This document shows positions 48,001-55,643 of a stretch of DNA of 64,000 bases, piece after piece; within the stretch, counting starts at the first letter, position 1; each line of letters begins with the position of its first letter. Where the stretch lies: NCBI GenBank assembly GCA_023213315.1, contig JAKCPI010014256.1, forward strand, positions 111,916-175,915, read 5' to 3'. The notes beneath the pieces are model-generated. The model ran no database searches, was not told the origin of the DNA, and worked only from the letters and a program-made list of their open reading frames with translations. This DNA comes from Euborellia annulipes. Taxonomy: Eukaryota; Arthropoda; Insecta; Dermaptera; Anisolabididae. The position numbers and the translations under genes were made by a program.

Positions 48001-48984
48001 GATTGACCGCCACGCGCTCTAGCGAGACATCAGAGGTCTTCATTATCGATATTTCGATCCTATGTTGGGATCCATCTTAAAACTACCAAGTTTACATTTA
48101 TTTAAATTGTTAATTAATTTACAAATAGAATCAATACAATCAATGTACATATACCATGTTTAATAAGAGAACAATTTAATTTTGATATTTATTATAAAGT
48201 TTATTTCTCGGGAGCTACAACTAAAAAAAGAGCAAAACGCCATTGATTTTCTCAAAATAGAATCTCTGACTTCAGAATGTGCGAGCTGTGGTGCGGCGAA
48301 GCATCGGGCACAATTTCGATATTTACGATTCGTGACCAGGTGGTCTCAGGCCATCAGGTGGTCAACCATTTCGAGCCTCTCATCGAAGACGTCCGAGTCA
48401 TGAATTTGGTCACCTCGCCCCCCGAGCAACCCTTGGCCCTTTGGTCCTACGTTTATCCAGGTGAGCCTTCTTTATTTTTCTTCTTTATTGCTCAATAATA
48501 TTAAAATGAATTTCTCTTTTTAGGCTGTGTCGTTTACCAATGGGAGCCTGAAACTCGCACTATTGTCAACAAGTTGGATTGTTCAAAACTTGTGCCTTGC
48601 AGTGAATCACTGAAATCGATTTCAATCGAGGAGCATCTCAGTCCGGGCCGATGCCAGGTGACGAGCGTTGCTGTCTGCGGCCAGGAGTTGTACGTCGGCA
48701 CTACCTGGGGCTGTGTGATCGTCGCCGAGCGAGCCACTCTACGACCTGTCACAGTATTCCGGCCCTACGAAGAGCATGTTCGTGCCCTTGTTCCCTTAGG
48801 GTCAAACCTGCTGGCTAGCGTTGGCCGAGGCTATCGGAGTCTGATTGCTCGCTACACGGACACGGTGGCCACGCCGACCCCTTCTTCTCCCGCTACTTCC
48901 GGGCTACATCACCATCATGTGGCGGGAAGTGCAGCTGCAGTTTATGCTCTTCTCTGGCGAGCCGGCCACTGGGCTGCTGTGTAA
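21385..48984 (+). CDS. Lrrk: Leucine-rich repeat kinase (ANK-LRR-Roc-COR-kinase-WD40), complete
   Basis: 38 exons with GT-AG borders and matching phases: 21385-21438, 21783-21939, 22213-22253, 22328-22493, 30326-30497, 32252-32396, 32465-32601, 32661-32817, 33556-33879, 35070-35267, 35331-35516, 36035-36180, 36244-36385, 36443-36610, 36689-36870, 36940-37143, 38465-38666, 38734-38976, 40309-40462, 40524-40801, 42190-42587, 42644-42783, 42850-43074, 43133-43255, 43335-43561, 43723-43819, 43886-44106, 44173-44333, 44401-44651, 44711-44868, 44936-45042, 45103-45298, 45362-45568, 45630-45881, 45944-46731, 46787-47074, 48276-48460, 48524-48984. They give 2,646 aa. Ankyrin repeats come first, as in LRRK1 and arthropod Lrrk; details are in the domain entries. 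LRRK proteins are ROCO kinases that phosphorylate Rab GTPases and act in vesicle traffic and lysosomes. A further untranslated 5' exon cannot be excluded. The ATG has stops upstream in frame, so I chose it. Confidence 0.96.
22622..22767 (+). repeat. SINE-A, 5'-truncated
   Basis: From TTGATACCAAATGGCTTAAA through AACGGTTATCGTCAAAGTCT and the GCCGAAAATACTGTGTG tail to an A run. In LRRK intron 4. Confidence 0.7.
22802..23205. mobile_element. Inverted-repeat element with a hammerhead pair
   Basis: Arms GGCCAATTTATTTAGATCGA and complement, about 130 bp each, in LRRK intron 4. The minus-strand motif at 22882-22914 has a shortened stem II; the plus motif is intact. Confidence 0.65.
23097..23137 (+). 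ncRNA. Candidate hammerhead ribozyme
   Basis: Stem I GGTC/GACT (one wobble), core CTGAAGA at 23102-23108, extra A, stem II GGGGT/ACTCC, then GAAACGTT. Confidence 0.6.
23460..23760. mobile_element. Inverted-repeat element with a variant hammerhead core
   Basis: Arms TATACACAGGAAGTTTATTT and complement. At 23617-23643 the plus strand has CTGACGA, extra T, stem GGCC/GGCC and GAAAC, but the ACGT of stem III is missing. Probably a decayed relative. Confidence 0.55.
24310..25148 (-). mobile_element. Hairpin-ended element (HP family), longest copy
   Basis: One end is a long hairpin with TCTGGTG and CACACCAGA; the other is an imperfect hairpin of ACTTTCTCT and AGAGAAAGT around a TA-rich loop. The body has AAAGTACTAGTACTCTTTGG, CTCGACATCGGATTTTTGAC and ACCACTTTTTTGGATTC, found again at 28750, 41243 and 59200. 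SINE-A is inserted at 24429-24660. In LRRK intron 4. Confidence 0.7.
24429..24660 (-). repeat. SINE-A inserted in the HP element
   Basis: Flanked by AGAATTCAAGATAT (24415-24428, 24661-24674). The minus strand has the B box GGGTTCGGATCCC, the A-box region and the full tail. Confidence 0.88.
25149..26296. other. Unassigned part of LRRK intron 4
   Basis: Mixed sequence without recognised genes. An open frame at 25345-25551 (plus) and an exon-like start at 25919 do not look like parts of LRRK. Confidence 0.35.
26297..26513. mobile_element. hAT-type MITE with 8-bp target duplication
   Basis: Ends CATAGGCGTAGCCA and CTACGCCTATG, flanked by ATTTCAAT (26289-26296, 26514-26521). Related in sequence to the 54176 element. 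In LRRK intron 4. Confidence 0.85.
26600..27300 (+). pseudogene. 3' end of a non-LTR retrotransposon (LINE)
   Basis: From about 26890 the frame ends in SFVPMTSRDWNKLPASIFPK then TYNLQTFKSNLNRHL and a stop at 27099-27101. This is the usual C-terminus of LINE reverse-transcriptase polyproteins (SFFPRTIRDWNxLP). A trailing part to about 27300 holds a long A run at 27199-27220. No intact reverse transcriptase. In LRRK intron 4. Confidence 0.7.
27584..27629 (-). ncRNA. Candidate type I hammerhead ribozyme (left arm)
   Basis: Minus strand: stem I TTGTC/GACAG, core CTGAAGA, extra T, a long stem II with one bulge, GAAACGTC. Confidence 0.65.
27858..27904 (+). ncRNA. Candidate type I hammerhead ribozyme (right arm)
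   Basis: Stem I TGTC/GACG (one wobble), core CTGAAGA at 27864-27870, stem II starting GGG and closing CTC, GAAACGTC ending at 27897. Confidence 0.65.
27955..28749. other. Unassigned part of LRRK intron 4
   Basis: AT-rich with a TTG run near 28563-28578. Open frames here (for example 28207-28401) show no known domain. Confidence 0.35.
28750..28905 (+). mobile_element. HP-family fragment
   Basis: GAGAGAAAGT end, then TGTCAAAAATCAGATGTCGA and GATTTTGATGGATATACACG, as in the 59200 copy. Truncated. Confidence 0.6.
28904..29439. repeat. Inverted repeat interrupted by a hAT MITE
   Basis: CCTCAAAACAAAGAATTGCA and the following CTATTCAAGAAAATAAA recur inverted at 29386-29439. The centre is the 28974-29320 hAT. 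Confidence 0.6.
28974..29320. mobile_element. hAT-type MITE with TTTCGG repeats
   Basis: Flanked by ATTTATTG (28966-28973, 29321-29328). One end TAGAAACCGTCCGAA, the other TAGGGTCCGACCGAA inverted. Many TTTCGG/CCGAAA words lie near both ends. Same family as 33096-33377. Confidence 0.85.
29440..30325. other. End of LRRK intron 4
   Basis: G run at 29619-29628. A minus-strand SINE-A piece at about 29944-30028 keeps the B box (GGATTCGAACCCGCG on the plus strand). Otherwise AT-rich up to the exon 5 acceptor at 30324-30325. Confidence 0.45.
31172..31873. mobile_element. Palindrome within a palindrome, with a hammerhead
   Basis: Outer arms GTTGATTAGGAAATGAAAAG and complement, with decayed CTGAAGA motifs. 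Inner arms GGCTGAAGCGTAGATGTTGA and complement enclose a well-formed hammerhead. In LRRK intron 5. Confidence 0.72.
31501..31543 (-). ncRNA. Candidate type I hammerhead ribozyme
   Basis: Minus strand: stem I CAGCT/AGCTG (five pairs), core CTGATGA, extra T, stem II GGTCC/GGACC, GAAACGTT. One of the best-formed copies. Confidence 0.7.
32875..33485. repeat. Inverted repeat interrupted by a hAT MITE (LRRK intron 8)
   Basis: AATAAATTCATTAATAATTT with TTATCAGAGGTTTTTT recurs inverted at about 33407-33460. The outer CTCTTTTTCCGGACAA word also recurs inverted. Holds a (TA)n run and the 33096 hAT. Confidence 0.6.
33096..33377. mobile_element. hAT-type MITE, relative of 28974-29320
   Basis: Flanked by ATAACAAG (33088-33095, 33378-33385). 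Ends TAGGGTCTGACCGAAA and TAGGAACCGACCGAAA, with CCGAAA repeats. Confidence 0.85.
33880..35069. other. LRRK intron 9: mixed repeats
   Basis: About 34015-34115 (AAAAAATCGATCATTT then ATCCTCC) resembles an arm of the 58281-58966 inverted repeat. A SINE-B-like scrap lies at about 34245-34335 and a minus SINE-A at 34538-34728 (B box GGATTCGAACCCGCGACCC on the plus strand). Nothing else recognised. Confidence 0.45.
34538..34728 (-). repeat. SINE-A copy
   Basis: Has CAGTCTTTTCGACAACTCAG, GGCCATATAAGACTTTAA and the B box in minus orientation. The 3' A-tail side is lost. Confidence 0.7.
35517..36034. other. LRRK intron 11
   Basis: Holds a weak tRNA-like word (GGGATCCCGAGTTCGCTC, minus strand, near 35636-35653), perhaps a SINE scrap. 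The rest is AT-rich. Confidence 0.3.
37249..37536. mobile_element. Inverted-repeat element with variant hammerheads (LRRK intron 16)
   Basis: Arms GCCTTCCCGGGAATAGCAGC and imperfect complement. Minus motif 37303-37345: CTGAGGA, extra T, stem GAG/CTC with further pairs, GAAACTTC. Plus motif 37453-37493: CTGAGGA then GAAACATC. The ACGT of stem III is mutated in both. Confidence 0.6.
37600..38040. other. GC-richer unassigned block in LRRK intron 16
   Basis: A frame of about 98 codons is open at 37719-38015 (plus), but its first start is TTG. Its composition is richer in G and C than the introns around it. I recognise no domain. It may be a worn coding piece of a mobile element. An HP-family end (ACGTATATAGGTAAGAGAAAG) follows near 38119. 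Confidence 0.35.
39032..39102. mobile_element. Very short hAT-type MITE (71 bp)
   Basis: Ends CAGGGGCGTATATA and TATATACGCCTCTG flank a C run. The flanks TCTAATTT and TCTAATAT differ by one base. LRRK intron 18. Confidence 0.7.
39355..39790. repeat. Inverted repeat (LRRK intron 18)
   Basis: Words AACAACGCTTTTAT and AAACTAAAAGCGTTGGGCGC recur inverted at about 39657-39785. No hammerhead core seen. Confidence 0.55.
40165..40217 (+). ncRNA. Decayed hammerhead-like motif (LRRK intron 18)
   Basis: TCAAGGAAGG, then GGAC-type stem and CCGAAACGTCGAC. The CTGA of the core is changed, so self-cleavage is unlikely. The same altered core is seen at 63861. Confidence 0.35.
41243..41651 (-). mobile_element. 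HP-family element, internally shortened
   Basis: Complete at both ends: a hairpin with CTGGTGTGAC and GTCACAC on the left, and the ACTTTCTCT-like/AGAGAAAGT hairpin on the right. The middle has TCAAAATCTCGACATCGAAT and ACCACTTTTTTGGATTC. LRRK intron 20. Confidence 0.7.
41654..41798. repeat. Palindrome abutting the HP element
   Basis: Arms AAATTGCTTATGTATTATAA and complement, about 70 bp each, meeting at AAATTTCGAAATGTCC and its complement. Would fold into one long hairpin. No hammerhead core. Confidence 0.65.
41799..42189. other. End of LRRK intron 20
   Basis: AT-rich, T run before the acceptor at 42188-42189. Nothing recognised. Confidence 0.4.
42850..45298 (+). other. LRRK exons 23-32: COR domain and linker
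   Basis: About residues 1332-1920. Family phrases include VPASYLALEDVV, DLYFLDPQWLCDMLAHVVTI, LLNKFEVAL, LIPSLLP, MSYFPCGFWSRLITRIL and LVPCPRC. COR dimerises ROCO proteins and couples Roc to the kinase. Exon 32 holds the LRRK1-like motif ECILAAYHRHAVQCPQHGEL. Intron 26 (43820-43885) is 66 nt, has no stop in frame and could be retained. Confidence 0.88.
45362..46450 (+). other. LRRK exons 33-35: protein kinase domain
   Basis: About residues 1921-2240. The glycine loop is LLGRGAFGFVFRA near 1942, and the ATP lysine lies in VALKML near 1969. Helix C continues with ARQELNILLSLRHPNIVPL. The catalytic loop is IIYRDLKSENVLVW (Asp near 2090). The metal motif is ADYGISR (Asp near 2122), the DYG form typical of LRRKs. 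The activation segment ends in EGFMAPEIM. All residues needed for activity are present. Confidence 0.95.
47258..47440. mobile_element. Inverted-repeat element with a hammerhead (LRRK intron 36)
   Basis: Arms GCTTGTCATGAGGTATATTC and near-complement. The left arm holds the hammerhead at 47301-47344; the right arm has lost it. Confidence 0.6.
47301..47344 (-). ncRNA. Candidate hammerhead ribozyme
   Basis: Minus strand: stem I AGTT/GGCT (two wobbles), core CTGAAGA, extra A, stem II GGGAG/CTCCC, GAAACGTC. Confidence 0.58.
47590..48060. other. GC-richer unassigned block in LRRK intron 36
   Basis: Composition closer to coding DNA than the nearby introns, with stops in all long frames. Not recognised; possibly an old transposon piece. 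The exon 37 acceptor is at 48274-48275. Confidence 0.3.
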
Positions 48985-50126
48985 CTCCAATTCGCATTTA
49001 TTTGCCTCTTTTTTTTAATCAAATGCTGGTAATTATATTGTATTTTGCGCCTATTCCTGCTATAAATGCGAATTTTTTAATTTTTAAAATTGCCTCTATC
49101 ATTTTACATGTTCACATGTTTACTGCTATGTATGAAGATTAGCAGAGGGATGAGCTTAAACACAAATCGGTTCCAAATCCACATGGCAAAATTGTATCCA
49201 ACTATTTGTGTGAAAGGATCCGAGGCCGTAGCACAATGGGGGAGGGTTTGCCTTTTTTAGGGGTGACTAAATGGCCTCAGATGCCGAAAAAGACCTAAAA
49301 TATAAAAAAAAAAAAACTGCGTGGGCGCAGCCAAAGGAAGGCAGATATACAACCTTGTATTATACAGAGATGTCGGACGAGTTGATTTGTAACATCCACG
49401 AGATTTATTTTGTTTTATGGGCATGGTGGGGGGGGGGGGGGTCGGGTGCGTTGTCCCCCACTCGGCTCTGTACAAAAAATTCGCATTTATAGCAATTTTC
49501 TCCTTTTTTGATAATTTTTCAGACCCACCGGTTTTTTTCTTTTTTCTTTTTATATTCAAAAATAAACTCGCCATTTTTATTTTTTTAATTCCTAATCAAA
49601 TATATTTTTTTAACATAAAATCATACGAATCTCATTGAAATAAAAAAAAGAGATAAATTTCCAAGATTCTAAACTAATTATGAATTAATAACTCGCTAAA
49701 TTAACATTCATTTAGCATCAGAATAATTTCTATTTTGTGTATTAATAATAAATGAACATTTTTTGATATTATTCAAAAAAAATATTGATATTTTGAAATG
49801 ATATATTTATCCATTGGAAGATATTAAATAATTTGAAATTATTTTTCCTGAAAAAAATGTGATATATATAAATATATCTTATTATATAAATATATATAAA
49901 AATACATTTAGATATATTTTATTTTTTCGGCCTATTCAAAAGATCTTTAAACGCAACTCGCCCTGAGACATCGAGCTGCGTTTTATTAAAAGAGAAGTTT
50001 TTAATTAATCGGGCAGCTCGATTGCTATATGATAGAAGTTATATTTTGAATCTTCTGTTATATAAAGAAATTTTCCCGAATTGATTAGAATTTGTAAAAT
50101 TAATTAAATGAGATGATTGGTATAAA
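48985..50126. other. LRRK 3' UTR and downstream stretch
   Basis: Includes a SINE-B tail scrap at 49258-49312 (AAATGGCCTCAGATGCCG), a G run at 49427-49441 and possible AATAAA signals at 49559 and 49639. AT-rich beyond that, with no gene seen. Confidence 0.45.
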
Positions 50127-50550
50127 GGAGGCCCTACACGGTCAATCATTTTGATTGAAAGATTGAATCAAGCCACGATTGACCGTCTAGGAACCTGTTT
50201 GCCGCTTGAGTCAAATAGAAAGTTTGAATGACTCAATCGCTTGAACGTCGAGGCCCAATTTGATCAATCATTAGGTCAATCACGCGCCGGGCAACCGTGG
50301 AGTTTACCTCGCTCTCCCAAAAAAAAGATACAAAACGAAGACAAAGTTTGTGACCTTCGGCATGGGAAACGCGTAGGAAGTTGAGTAAATGCTCTTGAGT
50401 GAGGCAATTTCTTAATATTTGTACCATTCCATGGACCAAGGTCGTTTTCCCTTTGCCGTTAACCAACGTCAATATCGAAAGATTGAAAGTTTGATTGAAG
50501 CGCGCCTTAATCGATTGACTGATCAAAATGATTGACTCTCTAGGGCCTCC
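50127..50550. mobile_element. MITE with GGAGGCCCTA ends
   Basis: Ends GGAGGCCCTACACGGTCAAT and GGAGGCCCTAGAGAGTCAAT (inverted), both continuing CATTTTGAT. It resembles the 11201 TTAA MITE in layout. The flanks give no clear duplication. A 97-codon minus frame inside (50233-50526) may be a coding relic; I do not recognise it. Confidence 0.6.
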
Positions 50551-52440
50551 CTGACCAAAAATTTTAACAATATTTTAGAAATTTCTAATGTAGACGAAAT
50601 TTTCCATATTTGTTAGTCAATTTCATTACATTAGACTATATTCATAAGAATTTTTTTGTTCTTTTTTTTCTCTTGAAAATTAAACAAAATCAAGAGAAAA
50701 ATTGAATCGATGTAAACAGCAGCAATGTTCTCAAGCTTTTCTTTACATCGATTCAATGAAAAACATTCCTGATATTAAAAAAACAGAAATAAATATGAGT
50801 TCGGAGAGACAAAATTGACGCGCTAATCAATTCCTCTTTCTGATTACACCTCCAATCGTGAATGAAATTATTGCTGACGAAGCAATTTTAAAGAGGGGGA
50901 TGTGCAAATATTGATCTCGCGAAACGGGAAGCCCAAAGGGGGGGGGGGGGGATCGCTAGCTAGGGTGTGCGATTCTACCTGTGCAGCTATTGTCCTTTTT
51001 TTATTTTTCATTCTCTTCTAACTAATCCGGCCAAAAAATTCTTTTTTTTAATAACTGATCTCATATTTTCTTTCTTTATCTTTATTTTATAAATATGAAT
51101 ATTCAATTTCATGTTCATATAATGTGATAAGTATTTGAGCCAAAATAACAATTAATGGCTGTTTATTAATAACAATCTAAAACATAACACTCGAGCATAG
51201 AATTTGATCAATTAGTTTCTTTTTTTTTTTTGCTAACTTATTTAGAAATTTAGTAAAAAACTTAAAAAGATTGATTAGTGAGAATTGTAACTGATTAATT
51301 ATATATATTTACATGTATTTCATAAAGTAATTTATTGCAAATGTTAAAATAAATAATATAATATATATATATATTTTTTTTTCTTTTTTCAGACTCAATA
51401 TCTGAATATTTTTTTTTTTTTATTCCGGCAACTTCGCGGGGCTCGCTTTGAATTTCGAAATGAAATTTTATATACTCAGTGAAGGGCAATATTAAAACAC
51501 ATCCTTGTTTTCCACTGTTATTATTTTTGCCCTTTTTTAAAAGATTCTTGGAATTCTCCTCTTGAATGATTTTTCACATTTTTTGTTAAACAATTATTAT
51601 TATTTGAAATTCCTATCGGGATCCCCGTCTATTTACCCCCCCCCCTCAATAATCCAAGATTTGCAATTCCCCATTAGGCCTACGATTCAATAATTCATTA
51701 TATCTGTTTTTATTTGAATTATAATAATTTTATTTAATTATTTCAATAAGAATAATGATAATGATCCAAGAAGCTCGATTGCTTTGACTTTGACTCCATT
51801 GGAAGCGCCAGCGAATGGCGCGTCTCTTTATCTCTTCCATGACTTGGCTAAAATATTTCTCACCTGTCATGTCATCAGATCAACTTATTTATATTCCATC
51901 TTAATTATTTCCATTTTTTAAGGTCAGTAATCCATTTAAATATTTATTTAATTGGTTCAGGATTATTATTTTCAATAAATTAAATAATTAAAAATATTCT
52001 AAACTCGTGATTAAATATGATAACCTTTCTTTGTCTGTCTGTCAAATTTTATTTTCATTTTTATTTAATATTTCATTTCTTTTAATCATTTAATATTTAT
52101 TTTAAAATTAATTCGGTATGCAAATTATATAAATCAAATAGATTATTCGTTTTATTAACTCATTCACTATTTCCTTCAATTTGACAAATAATTTTTCTTT
52201 TTTTCCTATAATTTTTAATTTGTTTAAATAATTATGTGTTTTGTTTAAAATTATTTTTCTTATTTATGCCTAGTTTGTAAAATTATTATTTAATGAACTT
52301 TTTAACATTAATTGGTTATATAATTTAATTATATGTTTAGAAGTATATAAATCATTTTTGGATTAATACCCGAAATATATCGAGTAGTATAAATTTGTGT
52401 TAATACTAGGGTAATAATATAATATAATAATAGGGTAGTA
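50551..52440. other. AT-rich stretch
   Basis: A short inverted repeat near 50700-50760 (AATTGAATCGATGTAAA and complement), a G run at 50939-50951, and otherwise low-complexity A/T DNA. No gene recognised. Confidence 0.4.
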
Positions 52441-52616
52441 AAAAGGTAAAAAAACCCTCGTGAAACTCACATAAACAGAACCTTTGTTCAAAATGTTTCA
52501 CTTGAAACCCACACCACAATCTTTAAATTTAGTATTTTAATCACTCATTATTTCAAATCTTTATATAATTATTTATGTTAAAAATGTTTATTAAATGATT
52601 TATTTTTTCATTTTAG

Positions 52617-53150
52617 ATGTGATTTGGATCAAAATCCTCTTCAACTCAGATGTTTGGAGCTCTGAGAGAACTTTATGCCACTCAAATATATATATATATC
52701 ATGGAATTTTATTCTTCAAATGAATAGAAATGAAATTACTGATTGTATATAAAAAAAGAGAGAAAATAATTCCGATGTTTTAAGCCGTTTCAAAGAAAAT
52801 ATAGTTAAAGAAAGAAATAAAAGAGGAACTCAAATTTTGTCATTCCTTAAATTATTAAATATCATGAAACAAGGTAAGCCTCAATAATTTTTGATTAACA
52901 GATATAACAAAATCAAAACACTTATTTTTTATTTTAAATTAACTTCGGGCGTCAGGGACTAATCTATTTATTTATTTTAGATGTGATTTAGACCAAAAGA
53001 CATCCCTTTCATTTGGAGTTTGTAGAGCACACTATCATTTGTATATATATATTTCATGACATTTTCAAAGAGAGATAAAAAACTTGAGCTGTTTTAAGCC
53101 AGAATGTTTTAAAGAAAATGGAGAGCGATTAAATATCATTAAACAAGGTA
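52617..53150 (+). other. Two tandem exon-like units
   Basis: Unit 1 (52617-52873) and unit 2 (52981-53147) both follow a T-rich AG acceptor. Both start ATGTGATTT and end AAACAAG before a GTAAGCC donor; the introns after them are also alike. One shared frame opens with CDLDQ in both and then stops. The period is 364 bp. They could be alternative last or untranslated exons of an unknown transcript. Confidence 0.4.
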
Positions 53151-53247
53151 AGCCTTAATAATTTGATTAACAGACATAAAAAAAAATGAAAAAACGATTA
53201 ATTCAAATCAGCTGATAATTATATTTTCTTTTTACTTTTTATTTCAG

Positions 53248-53690
53248 AATTGGTGGGGGCGGGGGCGGGGGGGGGGGGGTGGGGGCTTTTCTCTCCTCCT
53301 CGGTGTCTTCCTTCTCCCCTCCTCCCCTTCTTTAGCTGTCTTGTCGTCCCATAGTCTTTTTCCTCGTCTGAGTCCCCTTTTCTCTCTCCTCTTCTTCCAG
53401 TGTCGGTGGTCAATTTTGACGCTCGTTGGTCCCTCTCCGGGGTCCCTGTTTATGCTGGAATCTTTCGTCAATTTTCATTATTTTACTGTCTGACCTTCAT
53501 CGTTGTCGTGGGTGGAATGGAGGAGTATGTGTTGTTCATTTGTAAAATGTTCAATTCTTACTAATGAAGGCGGCTTTCATACAATGTTCTGGTTCCCTGT
53601 AATTCTCTAAATTCGTTACGTTTGTACTAATTGTCTGGATGTTCTTCAGTAAAAGAAGGTTTCTGGGAGCATTAATCAGGTGAGGTGGTT
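53248..53690. other. G- and pyrimidine-rich stretch after an acceptor-like site
   Basis: Follows a TTTCAG acceptor at 53242-53247, begins with a G-rich run, then a C/T-rich run to about 53400, and ends with ATTAATCAG before GTGAGG at 53683. It could be a third exon of the same unknown transcript. No long open frame on the plus strand. Confidence 0.3.
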
Positions 53691-54175
53691 TTCGGGTTTT
53701 TCATCTTTCTCTGTTGGCTTCTTTCTGGGTGGTCGTTGTCTCCCTCTTTTTTTTTTGTCGGGGTTTTTCCTTTTGTGTCGTTGGTTTTGGGCCTTCGAAG
53801 AGTCTTCTTGTCATTGATCCAAGTTAACTCAACGTCATCTCACTTTGCATTTGGTCAGTTTATTTATTTTCATCACTCTATTTTTCTAATAATATTAATA
53901 ATTAGTGGCTTTATAGCAATATGGTCCTAGAGTCAGGGAATGACAAAATTTGGGTTCCTCTTTTATTTATTTCTTTATTTAAAAGTATTTACAAACTTCA
54001 AGGATACTGGAGCTAAAGAGAAAACTAAAATTCAAGCCAAATTTTATTTATCTTGACTCTTGAAATTTTAAATTCAAAAACAAAATTTTTAATTTCTTTA
54101 TTCTATTAATCTTATTTAAATTTTTCTTAAATTTCCTTTACTATTATAATTTTAATTTTTATATATAGTGTATAT

Positions 54176-54413
54176 CTTAGGCGTAGCCAGGGGGGGGGGG
54201 GTTTGGGGGTTCAAACCCCCCATGGGACCCAAGCTATGACTAGATATTTAATACAAATTATATTTCATAAAGGTTAAGAGAAAGTAAAATATAATTATTT
54301 ACACTAGCTAAAAAAACAAACCAAAATGATTTATAAATACCCTAAAATAATCTTAAATTTTTGAAAAAAATTTCTTGATCCCCCCCCTTCAAAAATTTCT
54401 GGCTACGCCAATG
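54176..54413. mobile_element. hAT-type MITE with 8-bp target duplication
   Basis: Flanked by GTGTATAT (54168-54175, 54414-54421). Ends CTTAGGCGTAGCCAGG and GGCTACGCCAATG. Shares its body with 26297-26513, reversed. Confidence 0.85.
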
Positions 54414-54836
54414 GTGTATATTACAATTAAGTTTAGAGATTGCGGTGTAGGTTTTAGGTGAAACATTTTAAACTGAGGTTGTGGTTTATATGTGGGGTTT
54501 CACTGGGTTAACCCAGTGAAACCCCACATATAAACACAACCTCAGTGTAATTACAATATAATTCTAATTTAATTTATTGGGAGAAGGGTGGATATTTAAG
54601 GTTGAATAGTAAAACATTTTATTTAACTTTTTTTAAATTATATTAATTATTAATAATTTTAAATGACATTAACGAGTTGGAATGATTCAATTTTTTTATT
54701 TCTATGCAATAGGATATATATAAATAATTTTAATTCTCATAATTTGATAATTATATATATTTTTTCTTTTATGGAATGGAAAAGAATAAGTACAGGTGCA
54801 GCAAATGAAGAGAGCCTTTGGATGCCAAATGCCGAA

Positions 54837-54881
54837 AAGGAGACGTTTCGGACAAAATTTATTCGTCCATCTTCAGTCCTC
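54837..54881 (-). ncRNA. Candidate type I hammerhead ribozyme (left arm)
   Basis: Minus strand: stem I AGGA/TCCT, core CTGAAGA, extra T, stem II GGAC/GTCC, GAAACGTC. Confidence 0.68.
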
Positions 54882-55202
54882 GTTGGCTTATAAATTAATT
54901 AGGCACAAAGTTGTCATTGTTGTTATGGCACGAATTGTGCGCATGTATATTTTTTATAAAATCAGGCGAGTGTCAATGCTTCGTGAGTGTCTATACGATA
55001 ATGAAATTATTTCTTTTTATTACTAATATAAATTCAAATCGTTTGTATTATCTTTTTCTACTAAATTCACATTAAATTCACATTATCGTATAGACACTCA
55101 CTAAGCATTGACACTCGCCTGATTTTATAAAAAATATACATGCGCACAATTCGTGCCATAACAACAATGACAACTTTGTGCCTAATTAATTTATAAGCCA
55201 AC

Positions 55203-55246
55203 GAGGACTGAAGATGGACGAATAAATTTTGTCCGAAACGTCTCCT
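55203..55246 (+). ncRNA. Candidate type I hammerhead ribozyme (right arm)
   Basis: Stem I AGGA/TCCT, core CTGAAGA at 55208-55214, stem II GGAC/GTCC, GAAACGTC. Same as the left arm. Confidence 0.68.
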
Positions 55247-55363
55247 TTTCGGCATTTGGCATCCAAAGGCTCTCTTCATTTGCTGCACCTGTACTTATTC
55301 TTTTCCATTCCATAACATCAACAGCAACTTCGCTTCGAAATTATATTTTTTCTTTTATTTTAG

Positions 55364-55643
55364 AATTCCTTCCAAGATTCTTCTTACCTTCGATCCAAGT
55401 TAACTCTCTATCTCCGTGAAGCTGGGGAGTAAAAATGCGCTTTTGTTTTCAATCGCATTCTGCGCTACTTTGATACACCGAGAAACTGACCTCGAAAAGA
55501 TCAATATAGAGGGCAAAGTCCAGGGAAACTGCGAGAATAACGCTGAATAGAGAGGGATGGTCTCTGACCTTGGCAAGAACGATTTTGCCACTTACAAACG
55601 AGGCGTCAATTTGCGCTTACGACTAAAAAGCGAACAAGTCAAG
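55364..55643 (-). pseudogene. Possible retroelement RNase H relic (or unknown exon)
   Basis: On the minus strand a frame reads KVRDHPSLFSVILAVS and then FALYIDLFEVSFSVYQ, recalling the LYTDAS region of Gypsy RNase H, followed by a stop. On the plus strand the same DNA lies between a TTTTAG acceptor and a GTGAGC donor, with an ATG at 55558 opening 29 codons. I cannot decide between them. Confidence 0.3.

Larger units (their letters stand above)
46451..48984 (+). other. LRRK exons 35-38: C-terminal WD40-like region
   Basis: About residues 2245-2646. Beta-propeller-like phrases include LWLASANSKADLLLASSQ, VWLGDARGQIHAYT, MCELWCGEASGTISIF, LYVGTTWGCVIVAE and NLLASVGRGYRSL. A His run lies near 48907. 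The protein ends in GHWAAV before the TAA at 48982-48984. Intron 36 (47075-48275) carries a hammerhead palindrome and an unassigned GC-richer block. Confidence 0.85.
52447..54552. repeat. Distant inverted arms plus a perfect hairpin
   Basis: The arm at about 52470-52540 (AAAATGTTTCACTTGAAACC, CACACCACAATCT) recurs inverted at about 54420-54510. The right side ends in a near-perfect hairpin at 54478-54545 around GGGTTAACCC. The arms enclose the duplicated exon-like units and a hAT. Confidence 0.45.
54770..55314. mobile_element. Long palindrome with a hammerhead pair
   Basis: Arms of about 250 bp from TATGGAATGGAAAAGAATAA to its complement, almost identical, with a loop of about 45 bp near 55020-55065. 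Both strands encode the same open frame of about 65 codons because of the symmetry. Confidence 0.8.

Noticed and set aside
54796..55288. Two similar open frames on opposite strands
   Set aside because: They are the two arms of a palindrome read on both strands, not genes.
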